A stretch of 64,000 nt of DNA, taken from contig NC_088795.1 of NCBI RefSeq assembly GCF_011386835.1, forward strand, positions 122,839,434-122,903,433. The letters run 5' to 3'. The translations under genes and the position numbers were made by a program. The notes under the pieces are model-generated. The model worked only from the letters and a program-made list of their open reading frames with translations, had not been told where the DNA came from and did no database searches. The stretch's first letter is position 1, and each line of letters begins with the position of its first letter. The DNA is from Chrysemys picta bellii (lineage: Eukaryota > Chordata > Testudines > Emydidae). Below, in pieces: positions 43,191-55,440 of the stretch.

Positions 43191-44480
43191 CTGAAGTTAG
43201 AATAGTGGTGGTCATCACAATTATACAAGCCTGCTGTTTTGCCAGACCCAGCTTCAAAAATGAAAATGGAAACTGTCAGTCCCAGCATCCCCATACTTTT
43301 TCAGAGCTCCTGGGGTGTTCTTTTCCTACAGTTCCTTAGCAATTCCACAAGAGGCCTGGGGCATGCAAGAGCCTCAAATTTGATGGAACAGTGAAGAAAG
43401 GAGATATGGCAGGGCAGCACAGAAGTGGCATGCTGGCAGCACAGAGTGGGGAAAGAGGCCTGGGGGCAACAGCAGAGCAGGGGCCATTTCACTTTCACTG
43501 CAGCCCTTAAGCAGATTCTATATGGACTCATCAGAGCCTCACACCGCTGCCTCCTAAAAGCCTTAGATTAGTTTAGAGGCTTCCCACCTGCATGCAATCC
43601 TCACTAGGCTTATTAGGAGTCTCACAGTCACTCCTAGGAGTTTAATAAGCATTGGTAGCCTAAAGCTCCTGGGGTGCCTAAAGGCTTGCGGAGGGTGGGG
43701 GAGCTCCCCAAAATCCTCGTAAGATACCCTGTCAGAACTCTACTCCTGTGACACTCCTTAGATTCACATGAGAGAGGCTCCCCTGCAAAATTTCTCAAGG
43801 GGTGCACAGGATTAGGGCTCCCTTCCTGCAGATCTCAGGAAGTCTGCAGAAACAGTGGCAAGTGTTGGTTCCACACCCCATGCCTTCTCTTCCTGTCTGA
43901 TGTTATGACTATTTTAAAAACTAAAGTAACTCCCAAACAAAAACTCTGTAGAAATTAAATTATGATAGACACACATCTGTGAAAATCCTTACACGAACAT
44001 TGTCATTAGCAAAATAAAGCTATTAAAAGTCTGGAAGTTTGAAATAGTAAAGTAAATTTAGCTTTGACTTTCTATTTCTTCAAGTGTTTGTATTTAAATT
44101 TTACCTCTACTCTGAATTTCCTTTTTAAAAAGGTTGGATTTTCCCAACAAATGTTCTTTGTACAGTGTTTTATCCTTAAGTTACTGAAATATTCTGTCAA
44201 CTTTAACATCATCTTAACTTCTTTTGTGTCTGGGAATTAATTAACATATTAATTAACAGATATTTTTATGCAACAGGATATTATTAAGCCTTCCCCATTT
44301 GTGGCATTTGCAGAGATGACAAAGGAGGAGGATGAGACGAATAGCTCAGAAGGTCCCCATATTAACACCTCTATGTACAATTTTATAATTACAAAAGTTA
44401 CGTATGTTTAATAAAACTTAAGTTGTGTAACAGTGTAACTTCAGAGTGTTTTGCAGTACCCTATATATGAACATTCTTAC
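43191..44480 (-). other. Intron 2 next to exon 2, nothing recognised
   Basis: Starts (in gene sense) at donor GTAAGA, 44480-44475. Contains mixed unique-looking DNA, partly GC-richer at 43540-43870. No features supported. Confidence 0.4.
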
Positions 44481-46340
44481 CTTTTTAGCTTCTTTAGACT
44501 TTCTAATATTGCGTTGAGGGCCAAACTTCTTGTGTGTGCAAAAAACATTCTTAGACCATTCATTTGTATGGGATGTTAATTGGGGCTGACCAAAGCTGCC
44601 ATCAACTCTATATCTGTCAGCTGGAATCTTATTCATTGGAGGGGGAAGAGTACCACAGTTAATACTTGACCAGCCATCTGTAGAATCTGTATAAGACTCC
44701 TGGTCACTGGCATTTCCATGTTGCCATTCTTGTAAGACATGTACAGGCAACCATCTCTGATTGCCTATGCCTACAATACTTTTCTTGGATGGCGGCACTG
44801 AATTTCGAGAAGAAACTAGTGGAACTTCAATACGAGCTGAAGGACTTAAGTGCTTACTTAAATTTTGTGATTTGTCATTCTGAATTATTTCTAAATGAGT
44901 GTTTCCTTCTTGTTCTTGACAGAAACCATTCCAATGGGAAGCATGTTGATTCTGTCCCCTTCCAACTGGATTTTCCCATACACTATTAGGAATATGTTTA
45001 CTTGGATTGCCTCCTAAATCAACCACCAAAACTCTATTGCTTTTTTCTTCTTGGTTAAAATTTCCAATACCACTATCACTGTTGCTGCTTGTACTGTTAT
45101 TCTGATGAGCATCTGCATCGCCGTCAAGAAAAGCTCTTGCTCGCATTCCCTCAATCAGCTCACCCATATCCCTATAGAGGACAGAGATAAATTGAAGAAC
45201 AGGTAGAGATGACGTTGGAAATTCTAAACAGCCATTTGTGTCTGGATCTGCCGTACACTCCAGTCCAAAACGTCTTGCTATACCTTGGTGAATTTTATGA
45301 TGAAATAATTCTGGATCCACCATGAACACGTGACAAGATGTCCTCAGAACCCCTTCATCTTCCTGAGCCAAGCTTGCATCATCATTTGTCTGCATGGTAA
45401 CTAGCCCAAAAAATCTTCTATCATCAGGGCACACAGCACTAAATGCCAGTTTCTCTGCAGGATATTCTGCCACTACACCAGACTTGTCACTGCAGAGCTG
45501 AATACAGTCATGCATAATCTTCATCATCACCAATGAATGGATTTTCTGTTCTGCCCGAAGGCGTCTCATACATCCCCGAATAGCCTGCAAACTGTCATTT
45601 TCCAGATTTGAGCTTGTTGAAGGAAGTTCAATCGAGCCTAGGTAACCTACCACCATAGCAACATTTAAAATACTTGCATCTAACCCAAAGTCTTCTGGAT
45701 TTTCCAGTCCAATTTGAAAAACTGAATCATCATGCAACACTTTGGATATTTCTTCCTTTGAAAGTAGATTAGGATTGTTATTTATACTTTCATGTCCAGT
45801 TTCAAATTTAGTAGCAGCAGTCTCAGAAAGGGATCTTTGTTTTGATACTGAATTCTCTGCATTACCAGCACAAAAACTAGGATTTTCAAAGATCATGTTG
45901 AAAATTCCACCAGACTGCATTTCTTCAACAACCTTCTCCGCTCTATTTATACCCAAGGCTTTAGAGTCAGGCTTTGGCTTCAGCCATCCTTTCCCATCAT
46001 AAAAACCAACTTCTTCATCACTAGAACATGAGTCAATATGACTGTTGCCTTCAGCAATGACCATGTGCAAGACTCCAGAACATTTTCCTATTAGTTTCAC
46101 CACATCTTCATGAGAAGCTTGTTTTACATTAATTTCATTAATTGCAAATATTTGATCTCCTGCTTTAAGTCCCACATAATCTGCAGGACTTCCTTTCATA
46201 ACGCAGCTAAGAACACAGGGAGCTTGTCCAGAAAGGGTGAACCCATAGCCAGCTCTTCCTCTTGCAACTTCCACGCTTCTTATCCGAGGAGGAGCATGCA
46301 TATTGAGTCGGCGTTTCACTGTTTCCCCTGGTCTATACAT
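44481..46340 (-). CDS. RGS12: RGS12 exon 2 coding part: N-terminus, PDZ and PTB domains
   Basis: Encodes residues 1-620 of RGS12, a large regulator of G-protein signalling that accelerates GTP hydrolysis on Gi/o alpha subunits and scaffolds Ras/MAPK components at membranes. The PDZ domain is about residues 21-98, with the peptide-binding loop GYGF at 31-34; it binds C-terminal tails of partners such as CXCR2. A conserved segment, WLKPKPDSKALGINRAEKVV, follows. The PTB domain is about 224-395 (from SILNVAMVVGYLGSIELP to FISVLYRDMGELIEGMRARA) and binds tyrosine-phosphorylated calcium channels in the family. The rest is serine-rich and probably disordered. The start codon at 46340 has A at -3 and gives the family N-terminus. 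The true exon ends at AAG before GTAAGA; the open frame runs 20 codons further into the intron. The RGS, Ras-binding and GoLoco domains lie outside the window. No stops or frameshifts. Confidence 0.97.
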
Positions 46341-46445
46341 TTTGGTTAATCTCTAGAACAGGAGGAGCCCTTAATTAATGCAATTCTTATTCATGTTTCA
46401 CTTAGGTGCTTTCCTGGCATCCCAGTTCCTTCATCTGCAGAAGTC
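46341..46445 (-). promoter_or_regulatory. RGS12: RGS12 exon 2 5'UTR with three short upstream ORFs
   Basis: The acceptor is TTCTTTAG before GGACTT (46445), preceded by a T-rich tract. The 105-nt leader contains three ATGs before the main start. Their ORFs have 10 codons (ATGAAGGAACTGGG...TAA), 9 codons (ATGCCAGGAAAGC...TGA) and 7 codons (ATGAATAAGAATTG...TAA). All end before the main ATG. The first two overlap in different frames. Such a set would be expected to lower translation and permit reinitiation. Confidence 0.75.
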
Positions 46446-46731
46446 CTAAAGAATAAATAAATAAAAATTGATTTAATACTTGATATTTTCCTTTTTTGTT
46501 CTTCTTAGTGTTTGGGAATACATTTATCAAAATTACTATAAAAGATATCAAAATAATTAAATATTGGCATAGGATCATGATCTCTTGCTACTTTATTAAT
46601 GCCAAAGCAAAGCTGAACAATTGTGGTGGACAGACCTCAATGTTGATGCAAAAATTATATTGATACAATTATAACTTTTAAAATATTAAGTTGTTACAAC
46701 TTGTTTACTGAATGTTAAGATATAGCTACAA

Positions 46732-46987
46732 CAGGGCCCGCCCAATTTTTTGACAGAACAACCCCATTTTAATTACGTTTCCTGATGGAACCCCAGAAAG
46801 CAAGGACAACACCATTTTGAAAAGCAAAATGGTGTCCTCTCTCAGCGTGATCTTGTATGCACCATATTCGAGAGGTCACGTTGAGCGGAGCAAAATGGCG
46901 TCCTTGGCACATTAGAGATCACCATGACCCCATATGCTAATAGCATGACCCCATTTGAGATCATGACCCACAGTTTGGGAACCACTG
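46732..46987. mobile_element. hAT-type MITE with 8-bp TSD
   Basis: A 256-bp element, left end CAGGGCCCGCCCAA and right end GTTTGGGAACCACTG. Flanked by AGCTACAA (46724-46731) and AGCCACAA (46988-46995), a 7-of-8 match. The interior has an inverted pair, CAAAATGGTGTCC/GGAGCAAAATGGCGTCC, and repeats of CATGACCCCAT. Non-coding. Confidence 0.75.
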
Positions 46988-46995
46988 AGCCACAA

Positions 46996-49044
46996 GTATG
47001 TTACAGCCATAATACTTGCAAATAGGACAACACATATTATGTTTAGCTAGTTATGTTGCAAAATGCTAAAGTTAACCAAAGAAATTCTAGAATTGATGCG
47101 ATCACCCACAGACAAGCACGTCAGAAAAGATAGCCCTCCCTAGCCGTAAACCCATGTTTTTTTACCCCACGAGTAGCTGCATTTTAAACTTTACCTTGCT
47201 TTATCTTTATACCATTTTCTTTTGTGCTGTATTTAAAAGATGGATTCGTTATTTAAATTTGTGCTTTGTACAAAATAGTTAATAGAAGTTTAATTGCTAT
47301 AACAAACAGATTGTAACTCTATGGAGCTTAGTCAAGGGACAAACCCCTAAAAGTGTCTTATCTAGACCAGGACAACTCCCTTTCTGTAAAATACCAGCTT
47401 GATACAAACATAATCCTTATTTCAAGAAGACAAACCATGTACAACATTCATGTTTTAGGAAGAGACCTGATTGTGAAAAGGAATTTAGGATGCATTAATA
47501 AATCTGGGTAAAACTACACAAAGAATTCTAGAAATATCTTTGATGAAAATAATTTTATAATTATTCTAAAAACTTGATTCAGAGAAGTCTCTAGGAAAAA
47601 CATGTAGTTGGATGTGTTTAAAACCTTTTATGTTTATTTCTTATACGTTGAAATGACAAACACCTTTGTGAAATGTATACTTGAAAATACGTTAGCTAAA
47701 CAAAAAGCTCCTAATATAATTACTGTGTAATAGTAAAATGCTTTATGTACCAGCACAGAATGTAATGACTTTACTAAACTAATTACTAATGTAAGAATAT
47801 TTAAATATAGAATATTTATATTAATAGGAAAATTAATTACTCACAGTGCTCAAGCAACTCTCATCCAACTCAGGAAGACAAGAAGAATCATACCAAAAAC
47901 TGTCATGTAGAATAAACAACTTTTTTTAAATAACTATTTAAACTAATGACTCTCTTTAATAATTATTTAATATTGAAAGACTGTTTTAAAAACTGAAAAC
48001 TTTATATAAAGAACAGGCGTGTTTGGACTTTTCAGAAACAGAATTTCATTTCCTGTTAAACTGTTAAAATTGAAGAAATATCTCAGAAAATTGACTGAAT
48101 AAAAAGACAGTTAAAACTACCTTTAAAAGTTGTCTGATGCTTTTCTGCCACAAAAACAATTAGAAATATTGTGCATTCATTAAACAGACTGCATATTCAA
48201 GAGCTGAAGGTGTCACCTAAACCATCCCCAAGTAATGGAGCCAATGAGTGACAGCAACAAGCTTTGAATCTAAAGAAGCCTGAAAGAGGTGTGTTTTCCT
48301 ATAATTTCATGGAACTAGGAAGAAGGGTATAAAATCTCTGAAGTGAGCACTTCTCAGACACACACAACCTTTGCTATCCTGCTTAAACAGCAAGCACTTA
48401 TCAGTATATCCTGTCCAGCTCTACAAGCAAGCTGCCATAAGAGCTAAGAAAAACGGAGAAGACTAAGAAGAAACCAAAACCAAGGAAATCTCCCAACATT
48501 TCAACATGGACTGGTGATAAAAAGTTAACTAAGACACTGACAAGGGATTAGATTCAAAGTCCTATCATTTTACTGGGATATAAAAATGCTGTTGTAACTT
48601 AAAATACCAACAGTTTCTCCTGTTAATCACCAAATGATTATTAGTCCATGGATTCCTGGGAGGAGATGGGGCTAAATATTAGTAAACAAAAACAGTAGGA
48701 TATAAGGTTCGTGATATTCATAATTGGCACATCTCAAGACAGTTCCTTAAATGACTTCTTTTAAGCAACAAATTTAAATATTTCTTTTCAATTTCATAGG
48801 ATTTAGTTAAGATTGCTTACGTTGCCCATCTATAAACTGACTGGTTGTTGTTATTATTAATAACTAGACAGGGTCCCACCTGCCCGTAAGCAAATTATTT
48901 TGCCCATACACTATTTTGCCCAAGCAGTTTTTAAGTATCTAGTAAGATACCAAGACTGAATTCACAATAATTTAGGGAAACAATATTAATTAGTCTTAAC
49001 TTACCAAAGTATGTCCCACCCCCCAAAGGCAGTCCATTTTCAAG
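46996..49044 (-). other. Intron 1, nothing recognised
   Basis: AT-rich single-copy-looking DNA without features that I can support. Confidence 0.35.
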
Positions 49045-49052
49045 GTTATAAT

Positions 49053-49813
49053 TAGGGCTCTACCAAATTCATGGCCATGAAAAACATATCACAGACCTTG
49101 AAATCTGGTCTCCCCCTGTGAAATCTGGTCTTTTGTGTGCTTTTACCCTATATTATACAGATTTCACAGGGGAGACCAAAGTATCTCAAATTGGGGGCCC
49201 TGACCCCCAAGGGAGCTGCAGGGGGTCACAGTATTGCCACCCTTTCTTCTGCATGCCTTCAGAGCTGGGCAGCTGGAGAGCAGCAGATGTTGGCCGGGCA
49301 CCCAGCTCTGAAGCAGCGCCCCGCCAGCAGCAGTGCAGAAGTAAGGGTGGCAATATCATACCATACCGTGCCACCCTTATGTCTGCGCTGCTACCTTCAG
49401 AGCTGGGCAGCCGGAGAGTGGTGGTTGCTGACTGAAGGCTCAGTTCTGCAGGCAGCAACCCAGAAGTGAGGGTGACAATACTATACCATGCCATCCTTAC
49501 TTCTGCACTACTGCTGCTGGTGGCAGCTCTGCTTTCAGAGCTGGGCTCCCAACCGGCAGCAGCTACTCTCCAGCTGCCCAGTTCTGAAGGCAGTGCTGCC
49601 GCCAGCAGCAGTAGTAAGGGTAGCAGTACCGCAACTCCCCCTACATTAACCTTACGACCCCCACCCCAAAACTCTTTTTTGGGTTAGGACCCATACAATT
49701 ATAACACCATGAAATTTCAGATTTAAATCGCTGAAATTGTGAAATTTGCAATTTTAAAAATCCTTCTGGTCATGAAATTGACCAGAATGGACCATGAATT
49801 TGGTAGGGTCATA
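49053..49813. mobile_element. hAT element, 761 bp, exact 8-bp TSD
   Basis: Terminal inverted repeats TAGGGCTCTACCAAATTCATGG and CCATGAATTTGGTAGGGTCATA (16-17 bp core identical). Flanked by exact GTTATAAT at 49045-49052 and 49814-49821. The interior contains four diverged copies of a block with CAGAGCTGGGCAGC and CTTCTGCACTGC, so frames here are meaningless. No transposase, hence non-autonomous. Confidence 0.9.
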
Positions 49814-49821
49814 GTTATAAT

Positions 49822-50215
49822 CTCTGTTAAAAGCTCTCCACAAACACACATACAGAAGAGATTGTAACACAAGTAATCAGTCTATCATTGGTGTACTGTT
49901 ACTTGTGTTCTTTTATGTTTTCTTTTCTAATAAAATAGACATGGTTAATAATTGAGGTTATTTTGCTTGATCTAAATCATGGTGTCCCCTAAGATATACA
50001 AATGAATCCCTGTGACTAAGTTTTCATCTACACTACAAGCTACAGATGTGTCTGACGATGGCAGAAAAAGTGCCAGGCTATGCCAAGGCCCCCAAGTCTC
50101 ACTGAACACTGACAAATGCATAGCTGGAAACCAATCTGGTTCACCTATGTGTTAGCATTATTAAAATAGATGTAAAGTTTATAAGAATGTATTTAGACTT
50201 GATGAAATGCTTGTA
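49822..50215 (-). other. Intron 1, nothing recognised
   Basis: No supported features. Confidence 0.3.
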
Positions 50216-50310
50216 GGATGCTGCATGTATTGGTGAGACACAGTGGGTGTATCTTTTATTGGACCAACTTCTGTTGGTGACAAAGACAAGCTTTCAAGTC
50301 TCACTTATAA
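50216..50310 (+). repeat. Fragment of the TTGGTCCCAGGATATTA foldback family
   Basis: TCTTTTATTGGACCAACTTC, TGTTGGTGACAAAGACAAGC and TTTCAAGTCTCACTTATA match the left arm interior of the elements at 31530 and 39258. Both termini are absent. Confidence 0.6.
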
Positions 50311-50466
50311 CATTTGTATCCCATGGTATAAAGTTATATTGAGTGTTTGCAGCGTAAGCCTCTGTAACTCACCAACCAGGAAAGAAGCATTAATTAACAT
50401 AAAGTGCTCATCCTGCACACAAGAAGGCCCAAAGAAACCAAAATGAGCCATTGTGAAACATCGAAG

Positions 50467-51371
50467 TGTCACAACCCAATTGCCCCCTCTCCCTAGGGAG
50501 TCCCCTGGGAAGGTAGATCAGCACTGTATATTGCTAACACTATTGCAAGCATCGCAAAGCATTTTGGGGAGGGTTAAAGGTGTGTGAATGGAGAATGGAA
50601 GATTCCTTTGCAGGTTTACGAGAGGCCGAGGAGTGGTGGGGGGAAGAAAGAAGAAAGCAGAGAACGGGTTAACTCAATGCTGCAGCTAGCAAGCTCAGTC
50701 CGAAGATAAGAAGCTGACTCCAGCACAAGGCCAGCTGCTACCTGCCAAGACAGAAGGGGGGAAGTCCAACCCCCCCACCCAGCCAGGAGAAGAGAAGAAA
50801 TAAGTTAAGCAGAGCTAACAGCAAGAACAATGAGAGCGAATGAAACAGCAACAGCAAAGGCCAACAGAAGGGAAAACAGTCTCCAGAGCCGGGATGTTTT
50901 GGGAAACCAGGGAGGCCACAGCAAGCCTGTTTGGACTGGTACAAAGAACACCAGGAACAAAGGGCCCTGAACGAACCCCAACCCCAAGGAGCCCAGGACT
51001 TAAAAACCCTCCTGAGAGCTAAAGCAACTCGGAGAGCACAGCAGATTCTTGGATGGCCTGGGCCCAAGACAGCACTCCCATCCACCTTCCCCGCCCCACT
51101 TCTTCTGACGTTACACCCAGACTTGGCCAGTCTGGGTTGTACGTGTGGGAGTATGAAAGTGGATTAGGGCTTGGGATATTAATGCTTTCTTTCTTCCCCT
51201 CAGTGATGTGGGAGCGTTTCCAGCACTCTCTGCTGTTATTTTATTATTTTATCAATAAAGGTTTAAAATGTAGACACTTGGTGTGCCTCGTCATCTCCTT
51301 CCCAAAAAAGATCCTGTGGCCAAGCCTGATCAACTGTGGCCCAGGCAGATTGGTAACGAAAATCTGTCACA
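50467..51371 (+). mobile_element. Solo LTR-like element with poly(A) signal
   Basis: Starts TGTCACAACCC and ends AATCTGTCACA. Flanks GAAG and AAAG match 3 of 4. The poly(A) signal AATAAA at 51253 is followed by GTAGACACTTGGTGTGCC. The purine-rich AGAAGAAAG region and the TGTSACA ends resemble the other LTRs of the window. No internal coding region. The internal frames (up to 133 codons) are not related to known proteins that I recognise. Confidence 0.6.
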
Positions 51372-51484
51372 AAAGGACTAAGACTTTGCTGATTGCCCTA
51401 CACGCACACCCATTAAGAGGAGACGGGACTCAAATACCTGCCCCATCAGTTTGAATGCTGGGGGAAGTAAATAAAAATCCCTCG

Positions 51485-52342
51485 TGACGTTGCACTCTAT
51501 ATGATTTTATGAAAGTATGTTGATGAGTGTGAATATAATATAACTAAAATATGCTTCATGCAAAAGGTCTCTTGTAAAGTATCATTACAAAGCTTATAAT
51601 CTACTGAGTGCGGTCATCCTATTTGTATAAATGTATCACTCTTGTACCTGAAACTAGAATTATGAAATATAACTCTGAGGGCCTACTGTAATTATGCAAA
51701 GTGTGGGCCATTAATGGTGGTTTGGAATCTTGATGGCTCCCATCAACCAGGACAACTGACTGTGGATGGCTCTGTTTGCAGCCAGGCCTTCCTGTGAGTC
51801 AGGCTGGGAGGAATGAAGGCTTGGGATCTTACAATGACATGTGATCATGTCACCTGAACTGGAATCCATCTTTAACCTGGTGTTTTTCCATTGAGAAGGA
51901 GGGGTGGGAACCCAGAGGAACAAAGGATTCCGCCTTATGCAACAGATATATAAGTGGGTGGAACAGAACAAAGGAGGCATCATAAGAAATACCCTAGCTA
52001 CCACCTGAGCTAGAACAAGGGCTGTACCAGGTGAAAGGATTGTGCCCAGACCAGGAAGGCATCCAGTCTGTGAAAGAAACTTATTGAAACATCTCTGAGG
52101 GTGAGATTTTATCTGTATTCAGTTTTTTTACTGTATGAGGCTTAGACTGGCGTGTTTTATTTTATTTTACTTGGTAATTCACTTTGTTCAGTCTGCTATT
52201 ACTTGGAACTACTTAAATCCTACTTTCTGTATTTAATAAAATCGCTTTTTACTTATTAATTAACCCAGAGTCTGTGTTAATACCGGGGGGGGGGGGGAAA
52301 CAGCTGTGCATCTCTCTCTATCAGTATTATAGAGGGCGAACA
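51485..52342 (+). mobile_element. ERV-type solo LTR
   Basis: I recognise this as a common turtle endogenous-retrovirus LTR. U3 contains TGCTTCATGCAAAAGGTCTC and GGCCATTAATGGTGGTTTGG. A TATA-like box, GATATATAAGTGGG, lies at about 51945. A poly(A) signal, TTTAATAAAATC, lies at about 52233, followed by GT-rich sequence. Ends are approximate: start at TGACGTTGCAC, end at GAACA. No viral genes are adjacent, so it is a solo LTR. It lies antisense to RGS12. Confidence 0.75.
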
Positions 52343-53159
52343 ATTTATGAGTACTGTTTTGCAGGAGGATACACTATATTGATACACATTTATTTAACCA
52401 ATTATAGCTTAATTTAGATTTCAGATAATAAAAAATACAAAAAAGTACGTAAGTTAAGAAATGTCATTCGCCATTTTCTATTTACTGGAGGATTATTTTT
52501 TTACTCATGATTTATGTCAAAATGCATTTGGGTGGAAACTGGAACTCAACTAAAAATGCACAAAGAGCATTCTAAAACTGTTTTTTATTAGTTAAATAAT
52601 ATGATCTTAAATGTGCTGCATACTTAAAGGAAAAATATCAAAACCAGTTGTGCATTTTAAACTAACAGATGTATTAAACAAAGGATGTTATCTGTAGTTA
52701 GTGAACTGAATTGATTGTTTCTGGTCACCATGTCCTTCAAGTTTTTAGAAGCGATAGATCTCATCCCCTCACACCTAACTTTTATTCAGAGACTGGAAGA
52801 GAAAAAAAGGCTTTTCCTACTTTTTCAACTCCCAATAGGTTTCTCAACTGAATAAAGTGAAATTAAAAAAATATATTCTCTCTCTACCTGCAGAAAAGGC
52901 TACTGCTGTCAAAAGCTGGTTTAGCACTTCAACAAACTATGGTTCCAGGTACTTAGCTAGAAACTGCTCCACTTCAGTGGTTTGATTTTCTTTAAAATTT
53001 TAGCAGCAAACACGTATTGCTTGATTTTTTTTATTTAAATGATTTTCATAGATTTTAGCAAGTTTAGGTCTTAATAGAAGTTGTCAATTTCAAATAGGCT
53101 TTTTTTAAAAAAAAATACTTTATTAATTAGAATATTCTGATTTTTTAATCAATTTGATC
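52343..53159 (-). other. Intron 1, nothing recognised
   Basis: AT-rich. No supported features. Confidence 0.3.
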
Positions 53160-53420
53160 AGCCCTTCCCTGGTGTGTGATTTGCAGGCATGCAGAACACT
53201 CACAACTGCAACCGAAGTCAAAGGGAGCTGTGCTTTGAACAAATAAAGTGCTATATAACTCTAAGTACCCTAAAAAATCAGGTCCTAGATGTCTCAAATC
53301 AAGCACACAAAATTAATGGATATTTTTTACCTTAAGTACCGGTAAGTACCCAACACTTACTAGCTTCCAAGATCAGGTGCATCCACATTGGAATGGCCAT
53401 AGATGACCTTTGTAAATATT
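53160..53420. repeat. Old amniote interspersed repeat, unresolved
   Basis: GCATGCAGAACACTCACAAC, GAAGTCAAAGGGAGCTGTGC and AAATCAGGTCCTAGATGTC match a consensus common in bird and reptile introns (ending in AAAATCAGG). Family name not recalled with certainty. Confidence 0.4.
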
Positions 53421-53904
53421 ATTTTTATGGTTGATGATTAAAAAACAAAGAATCAAGAATTTCAAACTTTAGTCATAATTTGACCTCCTGGCATGTACTT
53501 AGACTAAAATTGGTAAAGCACTTTGAACATGGACAGCAATATATAAATACATGTACACATTCTTTTGCCAAGAGTGACATTTGTGCTTGCAGCATCTGAA
53601 ACTTTAAATGCTTTACAAAACAAAAAACATTCATTGGCATCTCAGGTCTAGCTTTTAAAGTATGTTAGTTATTTCACTACTCTAACAATGAAAGAAGTAT
53701 TTAAATGGTCAGAGATTGTGTCTCACCCTCTTGCAATTGGTACTTGGAAATGAATTATCCTGAATTGGAAAAAGACTCAGCTGAAGACTCAACTCTAGGA
53801 TGTGCTCCCTTTAGAGGACTTCCAGATCCAAAATATGACCAGCTTTAAACCACCATGTAAAATATCAATTTAGCTTTATTTTTAAATTGTTTTCTTTTGA
53901 CTAA

Positions 53905-54208
53905 GGGTATGTCTTCACTACCGGCCGGATCGGTGGGCAGCGATCGATCCAGCGGGGATCGATTTATTGTATCTAGTCTAGACATGATAAATCGATCCCC
54001 GAGCGCTCTCCCATCAACTCCTGTACTTCAGCTCGGCAAGAGGCGCAGGCAGAGTCGACGGGGGAGAGGCAGCAGTTGACTCACCGTAGTGAAGACACTG
54101 AGGTGAGCAGATCTAAGTACGTCGACTTCAGCTATGTCATTCACGTAGCTGAAGTTGCGTAACTTAGATCAATTCCACACACACACACACCCCAGTGTAG
54201 ACCAGGCC
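53905..54208. mobile_element. Harbinger-type MITE (GGGTATGTCTTCACT)
   Basis: About 304 bp, termini GGGTATGTCTTCACTAC and AGTGTAGACCAGGCC. Left flank TAA, right flank AAA (one change). The interior holds palindromes: GATCGATCC/GGGGATCGATTTAT, then AAATCGATCCCC, and TCAGCTATGTCATTC/ACGTAGCTGAAG. An ACACACAC run near 54178 has expanded inside. Non-coding. Confidence 0.75.
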
Positions 54209-54371
54209 AAAGGGTCAACATTGTTTTTTATCATCTCTGTAGATTCCAGTTATAATTTGGCAGTGCAGAGTGGTTTCTGTAAGTAATGTGTTAATATAGT
54301 AATTATCTAGCTGCCATGATAGCCCTTCTAGGAATCAAGAAAATAATTTAGCTTTAACAAACAAACACTAA

Positions 54372-54629
54372 GGCTTTATCTACACTACACAGCTTTTAGT
54401 GACACAGCCGTGTTTCTACAAGTCGGGCAGTGTAAACGCTGTTTGTCGGCACTTTTGCCAACAAAATACTTCCATCCCCTGCTGTAAGCACTCCTGCCGA
54501 CAACGAACCGGTTACACTGCAACTTGCCGAGGCAAAACTTGTGTCTTTCGGGGGGGGGAGGGGGGGGCTTCTTTAAGCACTTGCGAATGACTAAAGTTTT
54601 GTCGTTCAATTGGCAGTGTAGACAAAGCC
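54372..54629. mobile_element. Harbinger-type MITE with TAA TSD
   Basis: A 258-bp element, termini GGCTTTATCTACACTAC and GCAGTGTAGACAAAGCC. Flanked by TAA at 54369-54371 and 54630-54632. Internal G-runs at 54550-54567 follow TTTCG. Non-coding. Confidence 0.85.
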
Positions 54630-54639
54630 TAATACTTTT

Positions 54640-55440
54640 CACTTACATAATGCCTTCCATCCAAGTGTTAATTAATGTTTGTAAAGCACTTCTTAATCTC
54701 ACACCACCTTTGTTAGGAATCAGTGGCAGAAAACAGAACCCAGGCTTTCTTACACCCAGTTCTATGCCTTAAGAAGAGGAATATCCTACTTCAATTAGGC
54801 CACACTCTTGAGTGTCCTAAAATATTAATGTACATCCAATTATCTCCATTATATTACTGTACTGTAATAACTTCTAAGTTAGTGCACTATGTTTTATTTA
54901 TTTGGAACTAAAACAGTTTTTAATCCATTTAGAGTACGTACAAAAATGGTTGCAGCATGTTACTGATTTTTTTAAATTAAATTATATTTTAAATTAATTT
55001 TGTCGTAGGGTTCTGATGACATCATTAAGTAGGATGACATGGTTGCTATCAAAATAACCACTCACTGAACACGAAGATACCTGCAGAGGAGATTCCCTCA
55101 CATGTTCGAAAATGCTAGTAGGGGTTATGCATGCATGTTAAGAGCAAAACAGGCCCATTAATTAAATAACCTTTGGAAAACATAAATGGTAATATGATCC
55201 CATGCAAAAAAGTATAATTTTATGACATTTCCGTATCCCTGTTAAGGATTAATAACAATAAAAAGTTACTACCGTAATTTGATAAAAGGTTTCACAAATT
55301 GTATTGACATTGGAATATTTTTTCAGCTCAGTAAATGAGACTGCATATGGTGTTTTATTACCTTGAAAACTTTGTATCACCTTACAGAAAGAAACATTTC
55401 CTTGTGTACATATGAGCTAAATGCAGCTGTTACAGTAGTG
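54640..55440 (-). other. Intron 1 with a possible old repeat
   Basis: 54640-54790 contains AATCAGTGGCAGAAAACAGAAC and CAGGCTTTCTTACACCCAG, resembling an old L3/MIR-type fragment. The rest has no supported features. Confidence 0.35.

Larger units (their letters stand above)
11874..44480 (-). other. RGS12: RGS12 intron 2 (32.6 kb)
   Basis: Runs from donor GTAAGA after AAG at 44481 to acceptor TTTTAG before 11873. It holds most of the mobile elements of the window, including DIRS copies 2 and 3, which lie in the same orientation as the gene. No additional RGS12 exon was found inside it. Confidence 0.85.

Noticed and set aside
44418..44480. C-terminal 20 codons of the 640-codon RGS12 open frame
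   Set aside because: They follow a GTAAGA donor and exon 3 joins in phase at AAG; this is intron read-through.
51053..51454. 133-codon ORF
   Set aside because: It lies in an LTR-like element across its poly(A) signal; no known domain.
50467..52342. A retroviral provirus between the two LTR-like units
   Set aside because: The two LTR-like units differ from one another, abut within about 110 bp and have no gag, pol or env between them.
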